A stretch of 5,396 bases of DNA from an uncultured Clostridia bacterium (lineage in GTDB: Bacteria > Bacillota > Clostridia > Christensenellales > Aristaeellaceae): assembly GCA_937934775.1 (NCBI GenBank), contig CALGYL010000242.1:1-5396 (forward strand), given 5' to 3'. The stretch's first letter is position 1. Each line of letters opens with the position of its first letter. The notes under the pieces were generated by a model that saw nothing but the letters and a program-made list of their open reading frames with translations, had not been told where the DNA came from and did no database searches. The position numbers and the translations under genes were made by a program. This document shows positions 1 through 4,643 of this stretch, in pieces.

Positions 1-48
1 CGACCACCGAGATCTACACTCTTTCCCTACACGACGCTCTTCCGATCT
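1..48 (+). other. Illumina adapter contamination (not genomic)
   Basis: These 48 bases match the 3' part of the Illumina TruSeq universal adapter / P5-read 1 primer as I know it, ending in CGACGCTCTTCCGATCT. The homologous kinase reading frame continues cleanly back to base 51 and then meets a TAA made of the last adapter T (48) and two genomic A bases (49-50). This stop is therefore an artefact of the junction. The first genomic codon probably ended in AA; Lys, Gln or Glu are possible, and Lys would suit the usual KPP context in FruK. The segment should be trimmed and no feature should be called across base 48/49. Confidence 0.97.
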
Positions 49-266
49 AACCGCCTCGGGTCGTTGTCCGGTCGACGGTGGGCGCGGGCGACTCGATGGT
101 GGCGGGCATGACCGCGGCGCTCGAGGCGGGAAAATCGCTCGAGGGAGCGCTCCGGACGGCTGTGGCGGCGGCGGGCGCCGCGGTGGCGACGCCCGGTACA
201 CAAGCGGCACCGCTGGAGCTATTCCGGCAGCTGTATAAAACCATATCAATTCAGAAGGTGATGTAG
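49..266 (+). CDS. fruK: 1-phosphofructokinase (PfkB family), C-terminal fragment
   Basis: This is the last 71 full codons of a ribokinase/PfkB-family sugar kinase, cut at its 5' end by the contig edge and adapter. The visible part begins PPRVVVRSTVGAGDSMVAG, which fits PfkB signature 2. The Asp of GAGD (codon 90-92) is the expected catalytic base, and the Gly-rich turn forms the anion hole for phosphoryl transfer from ATP. The PP-x-V-x-V-x-STVGAGDSMVAG context is most like FruK, which converts fructose 1-phosphate to fructose 1,6-bisphosphate in the cytoplasm after PTS uptake. Tagatose-6-phosphate kinase (LacC) or another PfkB kinase cannot be excluded, because the substrate-binding N-terminal part is missing. 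An Ala-rich helix and a short tail follow the motif, as in the family. The stop TAG (264-266) directly abuts the next ATG, suggesting translational coupling. A GTG at 78 lies inside the motif and is not a start. Confidence 0.85.
255..262 (+). promoter_or_regulatory. Ribosome binding site of hom, inside the end of fruK
   Basis: AAGGTGAT lies just upstream of the ATG at 267, and its GGTGAT is complementary to the 16S rRNA tail. It sits within the last codons of the kinase gene. Ribosomes ending at TAG 264-266 would therefore finish next to the new start, which supports ATG 267 and translational coupling. Confidence 0.65.
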
Positions 267-1319
267 ATGACGGGCATAGCGATTATGGGGTGCGGCACGG
301 TCGGTTCGGGCGCTATGAAAATGCTGACGGATAACGCTTGGGCCATTTCCCGCTCGGCGGGACGCGACGTGAAACTGCAATACGTGCTGGATGTGCGGCC
401 GGTGGAAGTGCCGGAGGGCGTTACGCAGGCGGCCTCGCTGGACGAGGCGCTGGCTTGCGCCGAAACGAGGATTTTTGTCGAAGCCATCGGCGGCTGTGGC
501 ATTGCGTTTGAAATGACACGGCGGGCGCTTTCGGCCGGGCGGCATGTGGTGACATCCAATAAGGAACTTGTGGCGGAGCGCGGCGATGAACTGAACGCGT
601 TGGCCGCCCAAAATGGCGTGCTCTACCGCTATGAGGCGTCGGTGGGCGGCGGCGTACCGGTCATCCGGCCGCTCAATACCTGCCTGTCGGGCAACCGGAT
701 TCTCCGGATTGACGGCATCGTAAACGGAAGCACCAACTACCTTTTGACTCGTATGGAAAAGTCAGGCCTCAGCTTCCCGGCGGCGCTGGGCGAGGCCAAG
801 CAGCTGGGCTATGTGGAAGGCAATCCGGACGCGGACCTTGAGGGTTGGGACGCCCGGCGTAAACTGTCGATCCTGGCCAATACCGCGTTCGGCGCGAAGT
901 TCTCGGATGATAAAAAAATCCCGACCACCGGCATCAAGTCGGTCACCGAGGCGGATTTTGAGCGCGCCCACCAGTTGGGCGGAACCATCAAACTGATCGC
1001 CCACGCGCGGCGATCCGGCGAGGGCTGGACCGGTTGGGTCTCCCCGGCGTTTGTACCGGCGGGCCATATGCTCTTTTGTGTGGACGATGTGTTCAACGGC
1101 ATCCTGATAAACGGCGACTTCGTCGGCGATGTGATGTTCTATGGCCGCGGCGCGGGCTCGCTGCCCACCGCCAGCGCCATCATCGGCGATATTATTGAAA
1201 TCGCCCGGGCCATCGACAACCCGCATCGGCCCTCGAACTGGGACGCCGCCCCGGCGTTCGTTCCAGAAGAGGCCCCCAAGTTTGCCTGGCCCGGCACCTT
1301 CATCCGCGTGCTGGCGTAG
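267..1319 (+). CDS. hom: Homoserine dehydrogenase, short form without ACT domain
   Basis: Cytoplasmic NAD(P)-dependent oxidoreductase that reduces aspartate 4-semialdehyde to homoserine, the branch point to threonine and methionine. The 350 residues show the Rossmann nucleotide-binding loop GCGTVG (8-13), VTSNKELVA (95-103) with conserved Lys99, EASVGGGVPVI (123-133), GIVNGSTNYLL (150-160) and the catalytic block NPDADLEGWDARRKL (186-200). By family knowledge, Asp190, Asp195 and Lys199 correspond to yeast Asp214, Asp219 and Lys223. FYGRGAGSLPTASAIIGDI (291-309) is the usual C-terminal closing segment. The protein ends about 40 residues later, so the C-terminal ACT domain of the common 400-430 residue bacterial form is absent. 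Allosteric inhibition by threonine through that domain is therefore not expected (inference). ATG 267 is supported by the ribosome binding site and by the Rossmann strand starting at residue 3. The upstream kinase neighbour is not an amino-acid gene, so the pairing is unusual. Confidence 0.93.
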   Translation: MTGIAIMGCGTVGSGAMKMLTDNAWAISRSAGRDVKLQYVLDVRPVEVPEGVTQAASLDEALACAETRIFVEAIGGCGIAFEMTRRALSAGRHVVTSNKELVAERGDELNALAAQNGVLYRYEASVGGGVPVIRPLNTCLSGNRILRIDGIVNGSTNYLLTRMEKSGLSFPAALGEAKQLGYVEGNPDADLEGWDARRKLSILANTAFGAKFSDDKKIPTTGIKSVTEADFERAHQLGGTIKLIAHARRSGEGWTGWVSPAFVPAGHMLFCVDDVFNGILINGDFVGDVMFYGRGAGSLPTASAIIGDIIEIARAIDNPHRPSNWDAAPAFVPEEAPKFAWPGTFIRVLA

Positions 1320-1325
1320 AAAGCT

Positions 1326-1355
1326 GATTCTGCGTTTGGTTTTATCCGCAGAATC
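1326..1355 (+). terminator. Stem-loop 3' of hom, possible weak terminator
   Basis: A perfect 9-bp inverted repeat, GATTCTGCG (1326-1334) and CGCAGAATC (1347-1355), surrounds a 12-base T-rich loop and starts seven bases after the hom stop. No T-tract follows, so it is not a standard intrinsic terminator. It may instead protect the 3' end of the mRNA. Confidence 0.35.
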
Positions 1356-1429
1356 GCCGTAAATCTGTGTTCTGATGTGGAGCACTGACCCCGAAATCCT
1401 GGATATCATTCCGAATCGCAAGGTACCGA

Positions 1430-1460
1430 GCGCCGGTGAAAGTACCGGCGCACTAGATTT
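1430..1460 (+). terminator. GC-rich hairpin in the hom-hydrolase spacer, possible terminator
   Basis: GCGCCGGT (1430-1437) pairs perfectly with ACCGGCGC (1444-1451) around a GAAAGT loop, and one extra G-U pair is possible. The downstream ACTAGATTT has only a short T run. It may be the real end of the fruK-hom transcript, but a run of T is lacking. Confidence 0.4.
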
Positions 1461-1504
1461 CCCCGTTTAGTCGCCGTCGACCGGAAGTTTTCGTGCCCCG
1501 TCCG

Positions 1505-1535
1505 TTGGCATATCGAGACATCCCCCGCTCATAAG
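1505..1535 (+). promoter_or_regulatory. Weak promoter candidate before the hydrolase-like gene
   Basis: TTGGCA (1505-1510) matches the -35 consensus at five of six positions. The best -10 is CATAAG (1530-1535), four of six, but the spacer is 19 bases, which is longer than ideal. This is weak evidence. The gene needs its own promoter only if the upstream hairpins terminate transcription. Confidence 0.25.
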
Positions 1536-1543
1536 CATGCGGC

Positions 1544-1553
1544 GAGGGGGGGG
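1544..1553 (+). promoter_or_regulatory. G-tract ribosome binding region of the hydrolase-like gene
   Basis: GAGGGGGGGG contains a run of eight G (1546-1553) ending seven bases before ATG 1561. It can pair with the CCUCC of 16S rRNA using G-U wobble and favours the start at 1561. The alternative ATG at 1537 lies upstream of this tract with no clear ribosome binding site, and would add only eight non-conserved residues. Confidence 0.55.
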
Positions 1554-1560
1554 ACACGCC

Positions 1561-2253
1561 ATGGGCAAGCGCGGACCGGGCGGCGGCTTATTTCTGGAGG
1601 GCGGCGCGGACAGCTGCCTTTTGCTGCCAGACTTTCCCAATACCGGATGGACAGAGCGGCTGGCCGAAGAACTTAACCAAGCGGGTTTTACCGTGTCGGC
1701 GCCCGATCTCGCCTTCTTTCATGAAACTTCGAATGGTCCTTCGCCGTCAAATTGGCGAAGTTGGCTGGACGAGGTGAGGGAGGCATATGCGCGCCTGGAC
1801 CGGACGATGCGGTCTGTCGCTGTTGCGGGCGCTGGCATAGGCGGGGCACTGTCACTGATTCTTGCGGCGGAATACCCCGTTTCGGCGGTGGTCGCGATGG
1901 ATCCCGCGCTGCGCATGCCGGGCTTGATGGGCATGTTCCGCCCGGCGTCCGTCCGCGAAGGGCTCACCGGTTCGGGGATGATCCGTATGCGGGATGTGCG
2001 GGCGGTGGTCAGGCTTGCGCGGCGCAGCCTTTTTGCGGTCGTGGCGCCGATTCTGGCGGTAGAGGCGCTGCCGGGCGGCTTTCTCCATCCCACCAGCGCA
2101 AACCTGGTTTTTTCGGGCGTTTCCTCTCGGGAGAAACAGGTTCTATGGCTGCCGCGGAGCCACCCCGAATCGCTGTCTGAAGCGGAATTGGAACAGTCAC
2201 TGGACGCAATAAAGAACCACCTTCGACGCGCTACTGACCAAAAACGCTTGTAA
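1561..2253 (+). CDS. Alpha/beta-hydrolase-fold protein, probable pseudoenzyme (carboxylesterase Est30-like)
   Basis: The 230-residue protein has the layout of the small Est30-type carboxylesterases/monoacylglycerol lipases: FLEGGADSCLLLPDF (11-25) for the first strands, WTERLAEELNQAGFTVSAPDL (30-50), the elbow VAVAGAGIGGALSLILA (86-102), VVAMDPAL, and VVAPILAVEAL (160-170) with a late helix after the SHPES segment. The key residues have changed. The usual HGF oxyanion motif is PDF (23-25). The nucleophile elbow GxSxG reads GAGIG (90-94), with Gly92 in place of Ser. The acid-bearing turn reads LPGG (170-173), where family members carry Asp. Only a His (201) remains near the expected place. The fold assignment is fairly secure from the pattern; loss of ester hydrolysis is inferred, and a binding or regulatory role is possible but unknown. 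There is no signal peptide, so it is likely cytoplasmic. The start at 1561 is chosen from the G-rich ribosome binding site and homology. It ends 63 bases before the foldase gene, and its stop overlaps that gene's -35 box. Confidence 0.8.
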   Translation: MGKRGPGGGLFLEGGADSCLLLPDFPNTGWTERLAEELNQAGFTVSAPDLAFFHETSNGPSPSNWRSWLDEVREAYARLDRTMRSVAVAGAGIGGALSLILAAEYPVSAVVAMDPALRMPGLMGMFRPASVREGLTGSGMIRMRDVRAVVRLARRSLFAVVAPILAVEALPGGFLHPTSANLVFSGVSSREKQVLWLPRSHPESLSEAELEQSLDAIKNHLRRATDQKRL

Positions 2254-2275
2254 ACTAAGAAAAATCCTGTATAAT
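2248..2275 (+). promoter_or_regulatory. Sigma-A type promoter of the foldase gene
   Basis: A perfect -10 box TATAAT (2270-2275) is preceded, after a 16-base spacer, by TTGTAA (2248-2253), which matches four of six -35 positions. The -35 box includes the TAA stop of the hydrolase-like gene. The predicted start is near 2282, giving a leader of about 35 bases. This is the best promoter in the window and implies housekeeping expression of the foldase independent of its neighbour. Confidence 0.8.
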
Positions 2276-2301
2276 GAAACTGATGCAATCGGATGGATTG
2301 A

Positions 2302-2309
2302 AAGGAAGG
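2302..2309 (+). promoter_or_regulatory. Ribosome binding site of the foldase gene
   Basis: AAGGAAGG lies seven bases before ATG 2317. The strong, well-spaced site fixes this start, which also places the signal peptide right at the N-terminus. Confidence 0.8.
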
Positions 2310-2316
2310 TAATCGA

Positions 2317-4185
2317 ATGACGAAAGCAATTGCCAAATGGCTGGCCCTGGCGCTCTGCGCCATGCTGACCCTTTCTGGCTGCGGATTGGTCTCCATTGAC
2401 AAGGCGTCTCAACAGACAAAGCAGCCGGAACAGGCGGCGCAGACCGCGCAGCCGGTAGAAACCACGCAGGCGGCAGAGACCGCCCAACCCGCGCAGGCGG
2501 CTCAGGCGGCGGACGCTTCTCAGGTCGTGGCCGAGTACGACGGTGGTAAGATCACCTATGACGAGGCCATCAAGGAGTACGCAAACTGGAAATCTTATTA
2601 TGAGGCCTATGGCTACACCCTGACTGAGGAGGCCGATATTACCTCCCTCAAACAGCAGGTGCTGGACACGCTGGTGCAGCAGAAGGTCATCGAAGCCAAG
2701 GCCAAGGAAATGGGCCTTACGGAGCTTACCGAGGACGAAAAGAAGTCCATCGATACGCAGGCGAACTCCGAGTATGAGGATGCCATTACCTACTACATGG
2801 ACTATCTGCAGGGCGATACCGATGAAGAAACCCGTCAGAATGCCATCGATTACCTGAACAGCATCGGCTATACGCTGGACAGCATCAAGCAGTATGACAC
2901 CGAGAACGCCTGGCAGGAAGAGCTGAAGACCCAACTCACAAAGGACGTGACTGTGACTGACGAACAGATCAAGGCCGCGTATGACTCCTCCGTCGCGGAG
3001 GATAAGCAGTCCTTTACCGAGGATACCTACAATTTTGAAAACGCCGCTACCTACGGCGACACCGTCACCTGGGTGCCGGAGGGCTACCGCGCGGTCAAGC
3101 ACATCCTTTTAACGCTGCCCGATGAGGATGCGACCTCGCTGAGCGACCTCCAGTCCCAGATCGAAGATGTCAATGTGCGCATTGAGGAGCTGCAAAACCC
3201 GGAATCGACGGACGGCACGGAAGAGGGCGACGCTGCCCTGTCTGATACCGAAGAAACCGATGCGAGCCCAGCGCCCGATGCCGCTGCGGTGGTGACCGCC
3301 GCGCCGGACGTGCCTTCCTCGCCCGATGCTGCTGTGGTGGAGACCATTGCCCCGGACGTGCCTTCCGCGCCCGATGCCGCCGCGTTTGAGACTTCCGCGC
3401 CGGACGTGGCTTCCGCGCCCGATGCCGCCGCGTTTGAGACCGCCGCGCCGGACGTGGCTTCCGCGCCCGATGCCGTCGCGTTTGAGACTTCCGCGCCGGA
3501 CGTCACCGCCGCCGCGACGGACGATGCGCTCGCCTCCGGTGAGGAGGACTTCGCCGAGGACAGCGATTTCACCGAGGACAATTCCACCGACGCATCGGCC
3601 GACGAATCCGCTTCCGAGGATGACGCGGCGCTCGAGAATCTGACGCTGCCGGAGCTTCAGGCCAAGCTGAGCGACCTCCAGCAGCAGTTGGATGCCCTCA
3701 AGGTTGCCTGCATTGCGAAACTGCAGCCCAAGATCGACGAGATTCAGGCCAAGATCGCGGCCGGAGAAGACTTCGACAAGCTGATCGAAACCTATGGCCA
3801 GGACGACGGCATGAAGAACGATCCAACCAAGACCAACGGCTACTATGTGTCCTTAAACTCCCAGATGTGGGACGATGAGTTCACCTCGGCAGCCATGGCG
3901 CTTCAGAAGGTTGGCGACATCTCCCAGCCGGTGCTCAGCCAGAGCGGCGTACACATCATCAAGTATATCGCCGACGTCACCCCGGGCGCTGTGCCGCTGG
4001 AGCAGATCAAGGACGAAATCAAGGAAGAGACCCTGGACTCGGCCAAGAATGACCTGTATGACAAGACGATTCAGGAGTGGGTCACCGCGGTCAACGCCAA
4101 GACGTATGTCGACCGGCTGGTCGATCAGGCGGGCGACGCGGATACAGCCGACCAGGCGACTCCCAGCGAAACGGCTTCGAATTAA
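2317..4185 (+). CDS. PrsA/SurA-like peptidyl-prolyl isomerase lipoprotein with split parvulin domain
   Basis: Predicted membrane-anchored extracellular foldase, which would help exported proteins fold by cis-trans isomerisation of prolyl bonds. Residues 1-21 are a lipoprotein signal peptide (Lys3, Lys7, hydrophobic core 8-19) ending in the lipobox LSGC, with Cys22 the lipidated residue. A Gln/Ala-rich tether (31-69) follows. Residues 70 to about 225 are a helical SurA_N-like chaperone domain, starting VVAEYDGGKITYDEAIKEY and containing LVQQKVIEAKAKEMGL. The parvulin domain starts at YRAVKHILLTL (257-267, His262) and resumes at AKIAAGEDFDKLIETYGQD (478-496), GYYV (508-511), FTSAAMALQKVGDISQPV (522-539) and SGVHIIKY (543-550, His546). 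Between these lie about 200 extra residues: a helical arm (274-293), an acidic linker, five 16-residue repeats (317-396), a Ser/Asp/Glu-rich stretch (397-440) and a second heptad-like arm (443-480). PrsA is normally about 280-330 residues, so this is about twice as long. Most of the excess is the insert. It has its own promoter and a strong terminator, so it is probably monocistronic. Confidence 0.9.
   Translation: MTKAIAKWLALALCAMLTLSGCGLVSIDKASQQTKQPEQAAQTAQPVETTQAAETAQPAQAAQAADASQVVAEYDGGKITYDEAIKEYANWKSYYEAYGYTLTEEADITSLKQQVLDTLVQQKVIEAKAKEMGLTELTEDEKKSIDTQANSEYEDAITYYMDYLQGDTDEETRQNAIDYLNSIGYTLDSIKQYDTENAWQEELKTQLTKDVTVTDEQIKAAYDSSVAEDKQSFTEDTYNFENAATYGDTVTWVPEGYRAVKHILLTLPDEDATSLSDLQSQIEDVNVRIEELQNPESTDGTEEGDAALSDTEETDASPAPDAAAVVTAAPDVPSSPDAAVVETIAPDVPSAPDAAAFETSAPDVASAPDAAAFETAAPDVASAPDAVAFETSAPDVTAAATDDALASGEEDFAEDSDFTEDNSTDASADESASEDDAALENLTLPELQAKLSDLQQQLDALKVACIAKLQPKIDEIQAKIAAGEDFDKLIETYGQDDGMKNDPTKTNGYYVSLNSQMWDDEFTSAAMALQKVGDISQPVLSQSGVHIIKYIADVTPGAVPLEQIKDEIKEETLDSAKNDLYDKTIQEWVTAVNAKTYVDRLVDQAGDADTADQATPSETASN
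3265..3504 (+). repeat. Five in-frame 48-bp tandem repeats (16 residues each)
   Basis: Five consecutive 48-base units encode SPAPDAAAVVTAAPDV, PSSPDAAVVETIAPDV, PSAPDAAAFETSAPDV, ASAPDAAAFETAAPDV and ASAPDAVAFETSAPDV. Units 3-5 (3361-3504) differ at only a few bases, whereas units 1 and 2 are more diverged, so the array appears to have grown by recent duplication at its 3' side. Every unit is a multiple of three bases, so gain or loss of copies keeps the frame. The product is a Pro/Ala/Asp-rich, probably extended linker inside the foldase. The array is also a likely place for assembly collapse. Confidence 0.93.
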
Positions 4186-4196
4186 TGCAGATCCGG

Positions 4197-4237
4197 TTTG
4201 GGCCGCCGCACCGCTGGGCGCGGCGGCCCAAACATTT
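4197..4237 (+). terminator. Terminator of the foldase gene
   Basis: A perfect 13-bp inverted repeat, TTTGGGCCGCCGC (4197-4209) and GCGGCGGCCCAAA (4220-4232), with a 10-base loop, begins 12 bases after the TAA stop. The following CATTT is a poor T-tract, but the stem is very stable and the AAA/TTT ends of the stem are typical of terminators. It could act in both directions, though no convergent gene is seen. Confidence 0.75.
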
Positions 4238-4262
4238 CCCGCACATGCGAAAATCATTTCGT

Positions 4263-4300
4263 GTTCCCGGCCGCGCGCGCGCCGGGAACGTGGTTTTCTC
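4263..4300 (+). terminator. Second hairpin with T-run, back-up terminator
   Basis: GTTCCCGGC (4263-4271) and GCCGGGAAC (4281-4289) form a perfect 9-bp stem around an alternating CG loop (4272-4280). Wobble pairs can extend it at the base. TGGTTTTCTC follows, a better T-run than that of the hairpin 30 bases upstream. The two together look like tandem terminators. Confidence 0.6.
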
Positions 4301-4481
4301 CGCCTGCGGCGATCTGGACGAAGCAATGGTCTGCCCGCCCGTTTTGTATGGGAGGGTGCTTCTCCCCTCCGCACGTTGGCGGCGCCGGTGGATTTTGCGC
4401 CGGACGCCTGCTGGATTATGCCTGTTTTCTCCAGCCTTGAAAGTTAATTTTGTGAACGGGAAGGGTTTCGGCGCTTTCGCG

Positions 4482-4493
4482 TGGTATATACCA
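4482..4493. promoter_or_regulatory. 12-bp palindrome with extended -10-like core
   Basis: TGGTATATACCA is a perfect 12-base palindrome. The plus strand also reads TGGTATATA, which resembles an extended -10 (TGnTATAAT), but no -35 box is found at 16-18 bases. It could be an operator or a promoter core for dnaG, about 150 bases before its start. Chance occurrence is possible. Confidence 0.3.
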
Positions 4494-4598
4494 TCCACAT
4501 GGGGAAAACTAGCGCGTAAAGCGCGCGCCGGTCGATTCCGATTAATTTGTCACACCGCGTCGGATTTTTGCAGGAAATCCGTCGTGTACGGCGAATTG

Positions 4599-4624
4599 TA
4601 AAATAGAGATCGCGCAGGCGATCT
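4599..4624 (+). promoter_or_regulatory. -10-like box and leader hairpin directly before dnaG
   Basis: TAAAAT (4599-4604) is a five-of-six match to the -10 consensus, but no good -35 lies 16-18 bases upstream. It is followed at once by a perfect 7-bp stem, AGATCGC (4607-4613) and GCGATCT (4618-4624), with loop GCAG. The stem ends five bases before the GAGG ribosome binding site. If transcription starts further upstream, the hairpin would sit in the leader and could affect translation or processing. Confidence 0.3.
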
Positions 4625-4643
4625 GTGCGAGGCGGTGTTCGGC

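Larger units (their letters stand above)
4301..4643. other. Spacer upstream of dnaG without a supported gene
   Basis: These 343 bases hold no convincing coding region. Open frames on both strands (for example 4326-4601 on +) give Arg/Pro-rich proteins with no family pattern and no ribosome binding site. No tRNA or rRNA was recognised. The region is less uniformly GC-rich than the genes, with AT-rich patches near 4440-4455 and 4540-4550 that suit promoters or a leader. Small inverted repeats are present (4351-4356 with 4365-4370, and the two elements listed separately). An unannotated small RNA or leader is possible but not shown. Confidence 0.5.

Noticed and set aside
762..1421. Antisense open frame of 219 residues opposite hom
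   Set aside because: It is a long frame produced by GC-rich codon use on the other strand. Arg/Gly/Asp-rich with no recognisable motif, it lies within a clear homoserine dehydrogenase.
1537..1560. Upstream ATG as start of the hydrolase-like gene
   Set aside because: It adds only MRRGGGHA, is not preceded by a ribosome binding site, and places the G-rich ribosome binding region inside the coding sequence. ATG 1561 is better.
2197..3102. Antisense open frame of 301 residues opposite the foldase N-terminal domain
   Set aside because: The Leu/Arg/Gly-rich product comes from Gln/Ala codons read backwards. No conserved domain is seen, and it overlaps a well-supported gene and its promoter.
3265..3504. 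CRISPR-like array
   Set aside because: The units are directly adjacent with no unique spacers and encode an in-frame protein repeat, so this is a coding minisatellite.
3084..3587. Antisense open frame of 167 residues over the repeat
   Set aside because: Its Ser/Ala/Gly low-complexity product is the mirror of the 48-bp repeat. It has no ribosome binding site or family pattern, and the + strand protein is clearly real.
4454..4470. Possible LexA/SOS box (GAAC...GTTTC)
   Set aside because: The half-sites are not correctly spaced for the Gram-positive GAACNNNNGTTC pattern and the second half does not match. Treated as chance.
4547..4575. TTGTCA as a -35 box for dnaG
   Set aside because: It matches five of six bases, but no -10-like sequence lies 16-18 bases downstream (the region reads around GCAGGA). 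The TAAAAT at 4599 is too far away.
4077..4601. Forward open frame spanning the foldase end and the spacer
   Set aside because: It starts inside the foldase gene in another frame, crosses both terminator hairpins, and is Arg/Pro/Ala-rich with no start signals.
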